A DNA stretch of 61,825 nt from IMG/VR virus record IMGVR_UViG_3300010397_000010, positions 1-61,825 of that record, one strand, 5' to 3'. The notes beneath the pieces are model-generated. The model saw nothing but the letters and a program-made list of their open reading frames with translations, was not told where the DNA came from and ran no database searches. A program made the position numbers and the translations under genes. Origin of the DNA: a virus. This document shows positions 21,955-31,300 of the stretch, in pieces; position 1 is the first letter of the stretch, and every line of letters begins with the position of its first letter.

Positions 21955-22752
21955 TCATTTCCAGGGAGCCCCGAGGTGACCTACCCACCCATCGCAGGTA
22001 TCATTCCCCCCGGCTGCCTTGAAGTAATCATAAGGGATAAGAAGGTTTCCCGAAAGGCCCCATTTATCACCCCACGAATTGCGAACTTTAAATGCTCCCT
22101 TTTTCAATCGATCATCATACCCATAAACGAGCATCTCATGTCCTCCCACAGGGGATTCATTCGGATGGGGAATCGGGAGCATTCCATCCTTAGCCACCTT
22201 TTCACCTTCGATGGCTTGATAGACTGGAACTCCGATAGTGCAACAATATCCACTCGCCAACACAGACTTCATCGTATACATCCCTTGATCGATCAGAATG
22301 CGATGATACGCCCCAATTTTGAACGATTCCCCATTCAAGATCATCTCATCTGAAGGGGGAGAGGTGATGAGAGTATCTGAGAATGGATTGATTGAATCGA
22401 GACAGATTCCGATTTGATTCAACACCCTGAAGATGGTGCGGGAGTCTGATCCATCGTCAGCCGGAAAGGAGCCATCCTTCATCCTCTCTTCAGCGTAAAG
22501 GAAGAGAGCAGAGAAGAAGGGATCACTCAAGTCCTTAATCGGAAAGTATTGAGCGAACTCCCGATAAAGCCAATCCATGAATCCCGCCCCCGCTTGACCT
22601 GTACAGGAGCCTGATTGCCCTTGATCCCTCACCGGCCCGAGCTTCGACAAGAGGTTAATGGAAGCCGGTAGTTTTCTCAGCGACCTTAGGGCGAGGTGAT
22701 CCCTTTTGTCCTCCACATCCTTTTTGACATTAAACACTCTCTTAATGGGCAT
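21955..22752 (-). CDS. Papain-like (C1) cysteine peptidase
   Basis: 265 residues. The full active site is visible: Gln44 and Cys50 in VRDQGQSGSCTGQAG, His205 in PVGGHEMLVYGYDD and Asn225 in KVRNSWGDKWG. There is no signal peptide and only a short leader (about 25 residues) before the core, so no long propeptide. C1 peptidases occur in some phages and bacteria, but their phage role is unsettled. It lies after the lysis genes in the late operon. Host-protein degradation, virion maturation or help in lysis are all possible. Confidence 0.85.
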   Translation of the reverse strand: MPIKRVFNVKKDVEDKRDHLALRSLRKLPASINLLSKLGPVRDQGQSGSCTGQAGAGFMDWLYREFAQYFPIKDLSDPFFSALFLYAEERMKDGSFPADDGSDSRTIFRVLNQIGICLDSINPFSDTLITSPPSDEMILNGESFKIGAYHRILIDQGMYTMKSVLASGYCCTIGVPVYQAIEGEKVAKDGMLPIPHPNESPVGGHEMLVYGYDDRLKKGAFKVRNSWGDKWGLSGNLLIPYDYFKAAGGNDTCDGWVGHLGAPWK

Positions 22753-22755
22753 TTA

Positions 22756-23292
22756 CTAAATCTCCGCCTTCGGCAATCCGATACGCTTCGCTGTGTTATT
22801 CCATTGGGCCTTATAGGCTCCTTGGGCTGATTGGAGCAGATGGGGCTTCCTCAGCTTCGCCTGACCCTTATAAGGATTCCAATCAAGGTGAGCGGATAGC
22901 CTTTGAGTTTGCGCAGTAGGTTTCATGGCTGAGATCACCGCCGAGAGTGCGGCTACCAGGATGGCAATCAGCGGAGAGTAGATGGATGTCTGAGGGATCA
23001 CAGCCAACACCGCTTGAAGAGTATCAATGGCGCTCAGGACGATATCCACAGTCGATCCATTACTCCACTTCGCCTCTGCCGCCTGAAGGGCCGCGATAGC
23101 GTTTGAGAGGGAAGGGAGCCATTGAGCATTCGAGTCAGCTACCTTCAAAATGGCTAACGCTGAATCAATAGCTGTGTTAAGGAGAGCCTTAGCGTTCACC
23201 GCGCATCCTTCCTCCATCAACATCGAGGGTACGAGGAGAGTCAGAGTAGCTCCCTTTAGGGCAGTAAGCGTGAAATCGCGTCGAGTTATCAT
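22756..23292 (-). CDS. Putative TAT-signal exported protein, 178 aa
   Basis: The start at 23292 overlaps the holin-like gene's stop (TAATG) and follows GTGAGGT. The N-terminus MITRRDFTLTALKGATLTLL is a twin-arginine leader (TRRDF plus a hydrophobic stretch), followed by EEGC, a poor lipobox. The mature part has Ala-rich helices (LLNTAIDSALAILKVAD) and a hydrophobic segment (IYSPLIAILVAALSAVISAM). A longer frame to 23463 exists but runs into the preceding gene. Located among lysis genes; a spanin-like role is possible but unsupported by motif. Confidence 0.65.
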   Translation of the reverse strand: MITRRDFTLTALKGATLTLLVPSMLMEEGCAVNAKALLNTAIDSALAILKVADSNAQWLPSLSNAIAALQAAEAKWSNGSTVDIVLSAIDTLQAVLAVIPQTSIYSPLIAILVAALSAVISAMKPTAQTQRLSAHLDWNPYKGQAKLRKPHLLQSAQGAYKAQWNNTAKRIGLPKAEI

Positions 23293-23495
23293 TACCTCAC
23301 CCTTGGCATGTTGAGAGATTGCCCGCCGCTGCCAACAAAGCTCATTAGGATCCAAATGAGAAATATAGCAGCTATCACCACCAATACAACGGTAGCGACT
23401 TTTCTCATCGGCTCTGGTAAGAGGTTGTTGATGATGTAGTAGAGGGCACCTAAGACGATGCACGCCACAAGAGTGTATATGAGTATGCTAACCAT
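23292..23495 (-). CDS. Holin-like membrane protein, 67 aa
   Basis: Two hydrophobic helices (about 3-22 and 33-52) are separated by NNLLPEPMRK. The tail is short and polar with a positive end (MPRVR). Size, topology and position next to the endolysin gene suit a class II holin. GAGGGAGA ribosome site. Confidence 0.6.
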   Translation of the reverse strand: MVSILIYTLVACIVLGALYYIINNLLPEPMRKVATVVLVVIAAIFLIWILMSFVGSGGQSLNMPRVR

Positions 23496-23507
23496 TTTGA
23501 ATCTCCC

Positions 23508-23864
23508 TCACGACTTTTGGATCGTGGATAATGCGAATAGTTTACTCCCCTTTGAGATAATCAGATCGACGCACTGCTCAGAAAAAACGCCATAAATGGC
23601 CGCGCTGAACGGCCCTATGGGGCCGGAAAGGTGAGCATGGATTCCAACCCATGCGAGCACGTCGTTCAGAGGCGTGGTGTCTCGCCAAATCCAAAGGAAC
23701 AGCCCGAGCGATACGACAAAGTTTATGATTGCATCCCCCGCATGACCCATCAGGTAGCTATACACGCTGTTCCAGGGCGTGTACCTATTGTCTGCCGAGA
23801 GAGTTGCTCTCTTAGTCAACGACCCTAAACCGCCGATAAGGTAGAAGATGAGCAGAGTGGTCAT
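23508..23864 (-). CDS. Membrane protein in lysis cassette, 118 aa
   Basis: It starts at 23864, overlapping the endolysin stop by four bases. The hydrophobic N-terminus (TTLLIFYLIGGLG), a second span (AIINFVVSLGLFLWIW) and a weaker third suggest a multi-span inner-membrane protein. It may be a holin or antiholin partner of the 67-residue protein downstream. No conserved family was recognised. Confidence 0.6.
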   Translation of the reverse strand: MTTLLIFYLIGGLGSLTKRATLSADNRYTPWNSVYSYLMGHAGDAIINFVVSLGLFLWIWRDTTPLNDVLAWVGIHAHLSGPIGPFSAAIYGVFSEQCVDLIISKGSKLFALSTIQKS

Positions 23865-24352
23865 GCAGGTATGTCTCTCGCTCGATTGAGTAATCCTTCG
23901 AGTGGATATGTCCTACCTTCCGAAGCTGCGAATGCAGCGGCCCTTTTGTAATGTTCAATCTGAGCGTGGCATATTGCATCTATGAGGATATCTGGATTAC
24001 ATGAATTCATGCGTTCTATGGTAAGAGGGCCGATATTGCCATCCTGTCTAACGTTGACGAGCTTTTGGATGTCCTTGGCAAATCCCCTTCCGATATTCAC
24101 CAAACAATCCATCGCTTTCGACGCGACCTCTTGGGAGGTTAATTGGTCGAGCTTAAAAGGAAGCCAATATTCGGTGAAATAAATCTCCTTCGCCCCTTTA
24201 AGTGTCAAATGTTCAACATCAACATGAGGGTGATAGCGTTGAGAGATGCCCCATTTAGTCAGCCTTCCTCCTCTATCCCAAGTAACTTTGCCGGATAAAG
24301 TGGAATCCTCATGCTTCATGACGAACTTGAATGCGGGCTCAAACTCAGCCAT
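23861..24352 (-). CDS. Endolysin, GH108 N-acetylmuramidase
   Basis: 163 residues. FEPAFKFVMKHEDST carries the catalytic Glu (E15), and TWDRGGRLTKWGISQRYHP matches the conserved GG-x-T-x-WGI loop of glycoside hydrolase family 108. QDGNIGPLTIERMNS is the C-terminal peptidoglycan-binding (PG_binding_3) half. It cleaves the MurNAc-GlcNAc bond during lysis. ATG 24352 is preferred over an in-frame TTG six bases upstream, because GGGGGA stands at the right distance. Confidence 0.88.
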   Translation of the reverse strand: MAEFEPAFKFVMKHEDSTLSGKVTWDRGGRLTKWGISQRYHPHVDVEHLTLKGAKEIYFTEYWLPFKLDQLTSQEVASKAMDCLVNIGRGFAKDIQKLVNVRQDGNIGPLTIERMNSCNPDILIDAICHAQIEHYKRAAAFAASEGRTYPLEGLLNRARDIPA

Positions 24353-24354
24353 TC

Positions 24355-24558
24355 TCAATCCCCCTTCACCATCACCCCGAGTTCATGGAACTCAGCCGAA
24401 TCCTTCTCAGTCAACAGCTTATCGAATGGGATTTCAGGGTCAAGCGGGATACAGGTTCTAGGGAGAGTAATCGGCCCATCACACCTTAAACGATGTCCGG
24501 CCCATATGGCAGCACTCCAGAACACATCCCCACAAGCCGCGCACTTAACTCTTTGCAT
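24355..24558 (-). CDS. Small zinc-ribbon protein, 67 aa
   Basis: ATG 24558 with AGGAG upstream. MQRVKCAACGDVFWSAAIWA...RLRC gives C-x2-C and a later Cys. The remainder includes a TCIPLDPEIPF loop. It ends two bases before the endolysin ATG. Unknown function in the lysis operon. Confidence 0.6.
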   Translation of the reverse strand: MQRVKCAACGDVFWSAAIWAGHRLRCDGPITLPRTCIPLDPEIPFDKLLTEKDSAEFHELGVMVKGD

Positions 24559-24568
24559 CGCTATACTC

Positions 24569-24780
24569 CTACTTCGCAACCCTAACCTTCCCAAAGATGG
24601 CTCCCCTGATCTCATCATCGCTTATGCACCCGCTTTCTACAATCTGGTCGGGCGTCATTACCGTTCGCAGGACTTCATAAGGCATCTTGATAAGGGTTCC
24701 GATCAAATCCCAGTGCCGCTCACACAGGGATGAAGTCACCCCGGTTCAGCCTTATCCCCACAAATGTCGCAAGGGCGCAT
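24569..24780 (-). pseudogene. Zinc-ribbon gene interrupted by a -1 frameshift at a GGGG run
   Basis: From ATG 24780 the frame reads MRPCDICGDKAEPG and hits TGA after CCG GGG. A slip of one base back at the GGGG run continues as VTSSLCERHWDLIG...RGAIFGKVRVAK and stops at 24569, giving 70 residues. The joined protein has CDIC...CERH, a complete zinc-ribbon pattern that neither half shows alone. It could be a sequencing or assembly error in a homopolymer, a real mutation, or programmed frameshifting. Downstream genes are intact. Confidence 0.55.
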
Positions 24781-24782
24781 AC

Positions 24783-25028
24783 CTAGTCCGAATCTTTATT
24801 GAGATCGCTATACCTACGTTGGGCCATTCGCTTTTCCATCTCGTCAATCTTGTCCCATAGTCGAGTAATCAACTCTTGTAACGATTTCAACTGTGTCGAG
24901 TAGACCGCGTTTTGATTTGCGATGGCCGTCATCAAATCTTCTTTGCTGACGGAGTGAGTTGCCCAGGCTCCAATTAGGGTTATAACCACTCCCCCTAGAA
25001 ACGCCGAAATCGTAATCCATACATCCAC
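24783..25028 (-). CDS. Membrane-anchored coiled-coil protein, 81 aa
   Basis: GTG start at 25028 with AGGTAGG upstream. One N-terminal span (WITISAFLGGVVITLIGAWA) is followed by a charged helix (LKSLQELITRLWDKIDEMEK) that is probably coiled coil. The layout resembles XhlA-type holin accessories or inner-membrane spanins. It sits at the head of the lysis cassette. Confidence 0.6.
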   Translation of the reverse strand: MDVWITISAFLGGVVITLIGAWATHSVSKEDLMTAIANQNAVYSTQLKSLQELITRLWDKIDEMEKRMAQRRYSDLNKDSD

Positions 25029-25052
25029 GTTCTACCTACCTGTCTAGGCCCA

Positions 25053-25385
25053 CTAAATTTTGTTCGCGCTGTTAACTTTTGGCGGCACATCGTCTCCGCA
25101 CGTCACCCACCTGCCGTCAACATAAAGCCCATCGCCACCAGAGAGTTCACATTCAGCTTCATAGTCCATCAGAGGAAAGGGCTCATTCGTCACCGTTTCC
25201 GCGCATTCCTCCGAACACTTAGGACAGTCGCAAATCCATGTGGTGTAGCCAGGACACACTATCTCGCGACACTTATCATTGGCGTTGTTCGTACCGTCTG
25301 CGTAAGTTGTGGTGCCATGATCGACTCCAGCGTTGAGCAATGGTGGTGCGAGCACGAAGATGAGAAACAGAACAAATGGTTTCAT
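25053..25385 (-). CDS. Secreted Cys-rich protein, 110 aa
   Basis: Start MKPFVLFLIFVLAPPLLNAG at 25385 is a Sec signal peptide with a likely cut after LNA. The mature part holds nine Cys (KCREIVCPG, CDCPKCSEEC, CELSGG, TCGDD), suggesting a disulphide-rich extracytoplasmic protein. The ATG overlaps the upstream stop by four bases. Unknown family; the fourth exported protein in this cluster. Confidence 0.6.
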   Translation of the reverse strand: MKPFVLFLIFVLAPPLLNAGVDHGTTTYADGTNNANDKCREIVCPGYTTWICDCPKCSEECAETVTNEPFPLMDYEAECELSGGDGLYVDGRWVTCGDDVPPKVNSANKI

Positions 25386-26908
25386 CGACGTGCCCTTTTC
25401 TTCGCCTTCACATGGCGATGGGTTCTCATGGCTGCTCCACTGCAATTGCTCATCATTAAGACTCTCATCTTATTCCAAGGGATGACATTTAATGCTCCAT
25501 AAGCATTAGAATCGTAAGGTACGCCAACGGATGACCATTTCGGCACGCCTGCGTTCTGATCCGTTACCCCATACACCACCACAACGCCTGAGAAATCCCG
25601 ATTATACGCACCATAAGTTTGGAGGGCTTTAGCGATAATCTTGATCCACTGCGGCCAGTTCTGCGCGTCCACATTGAATGAAGGATCGAGTTGAATTCTA
25701 GCTCCCTGCGGAAGCGCGGAGGTGCTCCCTGCAATCTCATCGTGATGAGTAGCGGGGCAAGCGAAATATCCTCCCGTCCTATTGTAAGGAGTCGCGATAG
25801 CTAAGGCGTGGTCGATATGACCTGCGGCAATCTCCTCTGGCCTAACCGCTCCACCAAGGCCGCTGAATCCCGCCGCGACGTTGCTCAGACAATGCTGACC
25901 ACTTGGGCAAGCCGCACCCCATCCTTTGAGGTCATTAATATAAGCTCCTGCGGCTGACCATGAGCCATTCGAATATGAGGCTTCCCACATATCCAGCTCC
26001 TTCCCTGCGTAAGGGGAACCATCTTGCGCCATGTAGGCCACGACTAAATGATGATCGCTCCCGGTAGCGGGGACAGTTCCAGAAGGAATCGGGAAATTAA
26101 GCGTCATCCCTACAGGCCCATTACAATACTGAGTACACTTGACGGAGTAAATCGGATCTCCCGCCTTCGCATAAGCGAGGGCCATCCCATATCCCCCATT
26201 AGAGAAGGTGATATTCTTCGAGAGCTGATTCAGAATGCTCTGTTGGATCATCGTCGAAGAGTTAGGATCGATGGATGGATTCGGAGGGATAGGGGTATTC
26301 CAAAAGCTAGTCGGAGAGTAGATTCCAGAGGTATTCGGAGGAGGAGTAGGAGTTGATCCATTGTTGATGGTGAAGGTGGCGGTATCAACCTCACCTGAGG
26401 GAGACACTTTCTGCGTAATGGTGTGCTGACCATTTCCTACTTTAGTGGTGTCCCAAGGATTAGCGATTGAGGTTGATGCTGAAGTGGCATAGTCATACGG
26501 CGCTAATGTCTCACAATGCGTCGCCGTTCCGCTCATCGATGGATTATCGAGCCAATAACACACACCACTGATTCCGACTGGGTTAGGATTCGATGGATTT
26601 CCCGAAGGAGCGGTGAATATGTAGGCGTTCCCTCCAATCGTCAATCCATTCAGCCCAATCCCCCCACTCCGATTAGCCTGACCGCTTTCCGCTAGCGTAT
26701 AAGTGGCGGTGGGCGAGGGAATGGGAGTCGAGGTAATCGTGCACGTTGACAAAGAAGTGCATGAGCATGAGCAATTCGCCCCCGCTATTGAGCATGAACA
26801 AGATGGAGCGATAGCCCTAAGAATACGATCTATGGGAGAATGATGCTTTTTTGCCGCTACTCCGCTCATTGTGAGCAATAAAATTGTAATCGCAATCTTA
26901 ATCTTCAT
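25382..26908 (-). CDS. Secreted protein with Cys-rich start and FWNTPI-type domain, 508 aa
   Basis: Sec signal MKIKIAITILLLTMSGVAA. A Cys-dense stretch follows (SCSCSIAGANCSCSCTSL) and then an Ig-like region ending in a Pro-rich linker (NNGSTPTPPPNT). The C-terminal half begins SGIYSPTSFWNTPIPPNP. It contains TGSDHHLVVAYMAQDG and GGAVRPEEIAAGHIDHALAI...PATHHDE, a pattern I associate with exported proteins of soil bacteria, possibly a carbohydrate-active domain (unproven). It ends with a basic tail rich in Lys and Arg. Confidence 0.7.
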   Translation of the reverse strand: MKIKIAITILLLTMSGVAAKKHHSPIDRILRAIAPSCSCSIAGANCSCSCTSLSTCTITSTPIPSPTATYTLAESGQANRSGGIGLNGLTIGGNAYIFTAPSGNPSNPNPVGISGVCYWLDNPSMSGTATHCETLAPYDYATSASTSIANPWDTTKVGNGQHTITQKVSPSGEVDTATFTINNGSTPTPPPNTSGIYSPTSFWNTPIPPNPSIDPNSSTMIQQSILNQLSKNITFSNGGYGMALAYAKAGDPIYSVKCTQYCNGPVGMTLNFPIPSGTVPATGSDHHLVVAYMAQDGSPYAGKELDMWEASYSNGSWSAAGAYINDLKGWGAACPSGQHCLSNVAAGFSGLGGAVRPEEIAAGHIDHALAIATPYNRTGGYFACPATHHDEIAGSTSALPQGARIQLDPSFNVDAQNWPQWIKIIAKALQTYGAYNRDFSGVVVVYGVTDQNAGVPKWSSVGVPYDSNAYGALNVIPWNKMRVLMMSNCSGAAMRTHRHVKAKKRARR

Positions 26909-26917
26909 CTTTATTCC

Positions 26918-27139
26918 TCAACTTTCTTTATTCCTCAGAAACTCTGCCAGCTTGTTCGCTAACTCCCTGCTGAGGGAGTAATCAGGGTCATCGTGGAGTT
27001 TGCACGTTATCTCCCCAGTGTGATCCCCCGCGCCATCCGTAAGCAAAACCGATGCAGGGGCAATGGCGATCATCTTTCCATCTACCAACTCTTCGGGTTG
27101 GTAGACGGGGAACTTAGGTTTCATTATCGGAATCTTCAT
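26918..27139 (-). CDS. Hypothetical protein, 73 aa
   Basis: Starts MKIPIMKPKFPVYQPEELVD behind GAGGGAAAGA; soluble, with a C-terminal helix (SLSRELANKLAEFLRNK). It has no signal peptide, unlike both neighbours. Function unknown. Confidence 0.55.
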   Translation of the reverse strand: MKIPIMKPKFPVYQPEELVDGKMIAIAPASVLLTDGAGDHTGEITCKLHDDPDYSLSRELANKLAEFLRNKES

Positions 27140-27151
27140 TCTTTCCCTCTC

Positions 27152-28396
27152 TCATTGCCATTGCGTCTTTCCGCTCCACCGCGTCTTGCCGCTGATCTGC
27201 GTGATTGGCGGAAAGATTGAATACTGGCAACTTGTCACCGCGCTTTGACTCCATCCAGAAGTGGTCGCCGCTGATCTCAAATAGCCAGTTGCGCTAACCG
27301 TCACCGGAACGCTATAGCTCGTCGTCGGGGTGCAGGTGTTAATTGTGTCTTGACAATAAACGATGGTCGGACTGGGTGAAGTGCTCGCCAGCGCGGATGT
27401 GAACGTATAGTGGGCCGAGGTGCCCCCTACAGGAGTGCAGGTAGGAGCTACCGTCACCAGAGTATAAGTGGCACTCACTACTGAACTATTGGTGTCTCCT
27501 GCAAGCGTTCCGAGAGCTTTAATGGTCTCGCTCACGCTAACGCTTACCGGAGTGCTATAGGTAGAGCCAGCCGAGCAAGTGCCTGGAGTCGCTGCTGCCG
27601 GAGTGCTCCCATCCGTGGTGTAGCAAATCGTCGCCCCACCTGTTGTGGTGCTGATGGTCACAGATTGAGCGGCATTATAGCTACCAGCGACGGGCGAGAA
27701 TGTTGGATCATCTACGGGCGGTGCGCCTTTTAAAGTGACGATCACGCATCCGTAAAATCTTGCGTTGCTGGATGATGCCGTGGCCGCGTAAGCTCCGGTA
27801 GAAGATACGTTGCGATCTTCCAGAATCATCAGCGGAGGGCCACCGCTTAGGTTCCCCTGCCTAGACGTATAATTGGTACCTGCGGTGATGGTGGAAACAC
27901 TCCCATTGGAGTAGCAGCCGCCTACCAGCAACTCAGTGGCTGCTGTGGTGGTTGCGGTGTTCGAGGTAGTCCAGCTTGTAGTTGATGTGCTATCGGTAGA
28001 GATCGCGCTTTTGTCAACATTGACGAACCCACCGGAATACTGCTCTGCAGCACATCCAAGATTGCCTGAGGTAGCGTTGCAGGTGATTACTTCACTGGCA
28101 TTGGTGGTTCCGAAGGTGGCACAGTAGAGCCAAACTTTTGCGTTGTTTCCACCATTGACCGGCCCTCCGCACACGCTGAACGTGTCGCTATTAGTGTCTG
28201 TGACGGAGGATGTTGAGCTGCTGCCTGCGCTCGTTCCAACCATCACCACAACGTTGTTGCCAGCCGTGGCACTGATCGCAGGGATATTGCAAGTGGCGCT
28301 GCTCGTGCCAGAGCACTTGTTTCCGTTGACGGGGGTCTGCGCCAGCGCGAGCGCAGATAGCCACAAGAGAGCCACGACAATCGGCGCAATCCGCAT
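27152..28396 (-). CDS. Secreted adhesin-like protein with chitobiase C-terminal-type domain, 414 aa
   Basis: ATG 28396 overlaps the tailspike stop (TAATG). Signal peptide MRIAPIVVALLWLSALALA, then QTP. The first domain (NNVVVMVGTSAG...VTDTNSDTFSVC) is of a type I know mainly from exported acidobacterial and related proteins. The second, PTFSPVAGSYNAAQSVTIST then ATICYTTDGSTP, is a CHB_HEX_C_1 module (carbohydrate-associated). The C-terminus repeats GKTRW/GKTQW. A surface or matrix protein is likely. It may have been taken from the host. Confidence 0.7.
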   Translation of the reverse strand: MRIAPIVVALLWLSALALAQTPVNGNKCSGTSSATCNIPAISATAGNNVVVMVGTSAGSSSTSSVTDTNSDTFSVCGGPVNGGNNAKVWLYCATFGTTNASEVITCNATSGNLGCAAEQYSGGFVNVDKSAISTDSTSTTSWTTSNTATTTAATELLVGGCYSNGSVSTITAGTNYTSRQGNLSGGPPLMILEDRNVSSTGAYAATASSSNARFYGCVIVTLKGAPPVDDPTFSPVAGSYNAAQSVTISTTTGGATICYTTDGSTPAAATPGTCSAGSTYSTPVSVSVSETIKALGTLAGDTNSSVVSATYTLVTVAPTCTPVGGTSAHYTFTSALASTSPSPTIVYCQDTINTCTPTTSYSVPVTVSATGYLRSAATTSGWSQSAVTSCQYSIFPPITQISGKTRWSGKTQWQ

Positions 28397-31300
28397 TAGT
28401 TCACCACCTGATAGCTGAAGCACTCTGGATTAGTGATAGGGGCTACTCCAATTGTGAGTGTAAAACTAGTAGCTGCCGTCCTCGCCGTAACCTGCCAAGG
28501 AGCACTCAGGAGTGCAGTATTACAGGTTACGCCAAGTGCGGTGCCCAAGGTTGCATCATTATTTATCAGAATGACGCTATTGGCCGTCACTGCTGTAGTG
28601 TTCACTGTGATACTGGTTGATCCCGCCGGAACATTAAACATCCCCACTGGAGCCGATCCACACACCGCTGGAGATGCAGACGAGGCGCATTTCGTCCCAA
28701 ACACGAGATGATTAGTGTCGAAGATCGTGTTCCCCGTTGCGCTGCTATTCAGGCTGAGTGGTGTGGTGATGCTCGTCGGATCAATGTTATTTCCGTCGAT
28801 CGTATTGTTGTTGCTGGTTGAATCGACGGCAACTCCCGTAGTGGCCGCACCATATAGCTTGTTGCTTGAAATGATATTCCTTGTCGAAGCAATCAGATCA
28901 ACCAAGGTGGACGCATTGCCTGACTTACCGTAAACCATGTTCCCAGTTACAAGGTTGTTCGATGTGGTGTCCAGAACAATCGTTTTTTGATTGCTGCCGA
29001 TGGTGGTGTTGCGAATGCTATTTCCACTCCCTGTGTGAACATAGAATATGTCTGAGGTCGTGGCACCCTTCTGCCCGATCAGTCCATCGAACCCGATACC
29101 CGTACTCCCTTCAATGTCGATGACATGAGAAGAGCTGCCCGTATTCGATGTCCACCCTCCAAGGAATTCTATGTTATACGCTTGGCTTGAAGATCCTCCG
29201 GTGACGTTATTCACATAAATACAAGCCACACCACAGCCATCCAACACATAGTTCGTAATGTGAATGTCGTCGCACGCAAATGATGTCCCGGTGCAGTTCG
29301 TCGGGTTGATGTAGACGCCATAATCCGTTGTAGCTGTCTCTAAACCATCAATGAAAATGTCATTGATCGCCGTCCCGTAGAGATAAAACCCCTTCATGTG
29401 ATTAGCCGATGAAGCGCCGTTATCGGCCACGAAGTCGTGAGTGAAAAACGTCGAGTTACTTGGTAAACCGCTCGTCGTATCCACACAGAACCCACACGTT
29501 GGCGTGGTACCAACAGTGTCGTTTTGTGCGACATTATCAATTACATTCGCGTTCACCGCGCTGTAGAAGTAAAAGTTCTGCACATGGCGATCAGACTCCA
29601 CTCCGCGAATTTCACCGAACATCGTGTATGTGAACGAGACGCCGGTTGCTGTACCCGTAGGCGCTACAGTCCTAATCGCCGTAAAGTCTTTGAGATAAGG
29701 GCCAAAGAGTGTAGTTCCAGAGGTTCCCGCAACCGATACAATCGTGCTGGTTGCACTATTTGACACGATCCGTGACGAGCCAGAATAGGCCCACCGTGCT
29801 CCAGTCCAGCCTGATTTCGCAGTTCCCTCAATGCCCACAAAGTTAGGGTTGCCATTCGACACAGAGATAGTGAGCGTCGAAGAACCGATGAGATAGTCTC
29901 TATCCAGAAGCTTTAAATGGCCACCTAAACTCAATGCGTTGATGGCGTTCTGCAAAGCCACATGGTCATCGGTGCCGGTTGTGCCGTTCCAATCTCCTTT
30001 CGCGTTCCACCACTCTCCAAACACTTCATTAGTCGCTGTGCCGAACTTGATCGCTCCCGTTCCACTCAGGCTGAACACTTGAGACATCGGAGCAGAGAAT
30101 CCTCCATTGATTGTGACCGTGGTGGAGGTTGGGACAACGAAGAATCCGCCCTCCATGATGACTGGAACAGAGAAGGTCAGGTTCGAGGCGATCTTGTATC
30201 CGCTCCCACTAACCTGAGTGAAGATAATTCCGCCAGTACAGGTCGATTGTGCTGTGTTCAATAAGGCTCGATTATCAGTGGTGCCATCATCCAACGCCCC
30301 AAGGGCCGCAGCGGAGCATTTCAATCCCGATGGAGCGCACGAGCCTTGCGTCGATCCGAGGTAACAGTGTGAACTTCCATCCCCACCGATCCACTGCGAA
30401 GCGTCGTAGCCACTGGGAAGAAGCACATTCCAGTAAGTTGCGTTCGGAGGAGCATTGCCAGTGGTCGAGGCGATAGCGATGTAATGAACGCCGCTGGAAG
30501 TGACCGCATCGTTGATAGCATAGGCCGTCGCTCCGTTGTATGCGCCCTTGCCGCTTGGAGTGCCCCACGTCTGCTTCGTCATATCCAGTCGGGTGAGCGA
30601 CCCGTCGTTGACTTGGAAAGGCTCGCTGCTGGTCACGACTCCCGCCGTGGTTATTCCGTCGTCAATATGCGAAGTAGAAGAGAGAGTCGAACTTGATGCC
30701 CACGTCGTCAGATAGCCGGTTGTGCCGGAGCCGGTGACTTTACCGTTGAGCTGCGTCTGGATGCTGCTGGTTGCATCGTTATAGGCCATTACGGTTGGCG
30801 TTACTCCATCCACTGTTTTGCCCGTCAGGGTGGATGGAATGTCCGCATCCGTAAGGGATTGATACCCCGGCGCGGCGGTTGAGCCGGTGTTATTTCCCCA
30901 AAACTTATGCGCGCCAGCGGTGGCGAGAGTGGCTGTCACTGCTCCAGTCGAACTGCTATTACTCAAAAGTGATCCATCGCCACTGAAGCTGCTCACGCCG
31001 CCAGAAGTTCCGTTGCTTGCTGCCGTGATCCTGCCCTTGGCATCTACGGTCAGATTCGTATTCGTGTAGCTTCCTGGCGACACGGCGGTATCGTTTAACG
31101 AGATGTTCGGAGTTGCTCCACCGCTTGAAGCAATCGGAGCGGTCGCAGTGACGTTCGTAACGCTTCCCGCGCTCGCTGCGTGCCATACTCCATCTGCGCC
31201 GCAATACTGAGTAGAGCTTCCCCCTGTAGGACAGGTCACAACCTGGGAGTTGGCGCTGCTCGCGCTGGTGATCGGTGTCCCGCCATTGATTGCGATTGAT

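Noticed and set aside
22756-23463. Longer version of the TAT-signal gene
   Set aside because: The extra 57 residues lie in the holin-like gene, are Cys/His-rich noise and lack a ribosome site. The RR leader starts at 23292.
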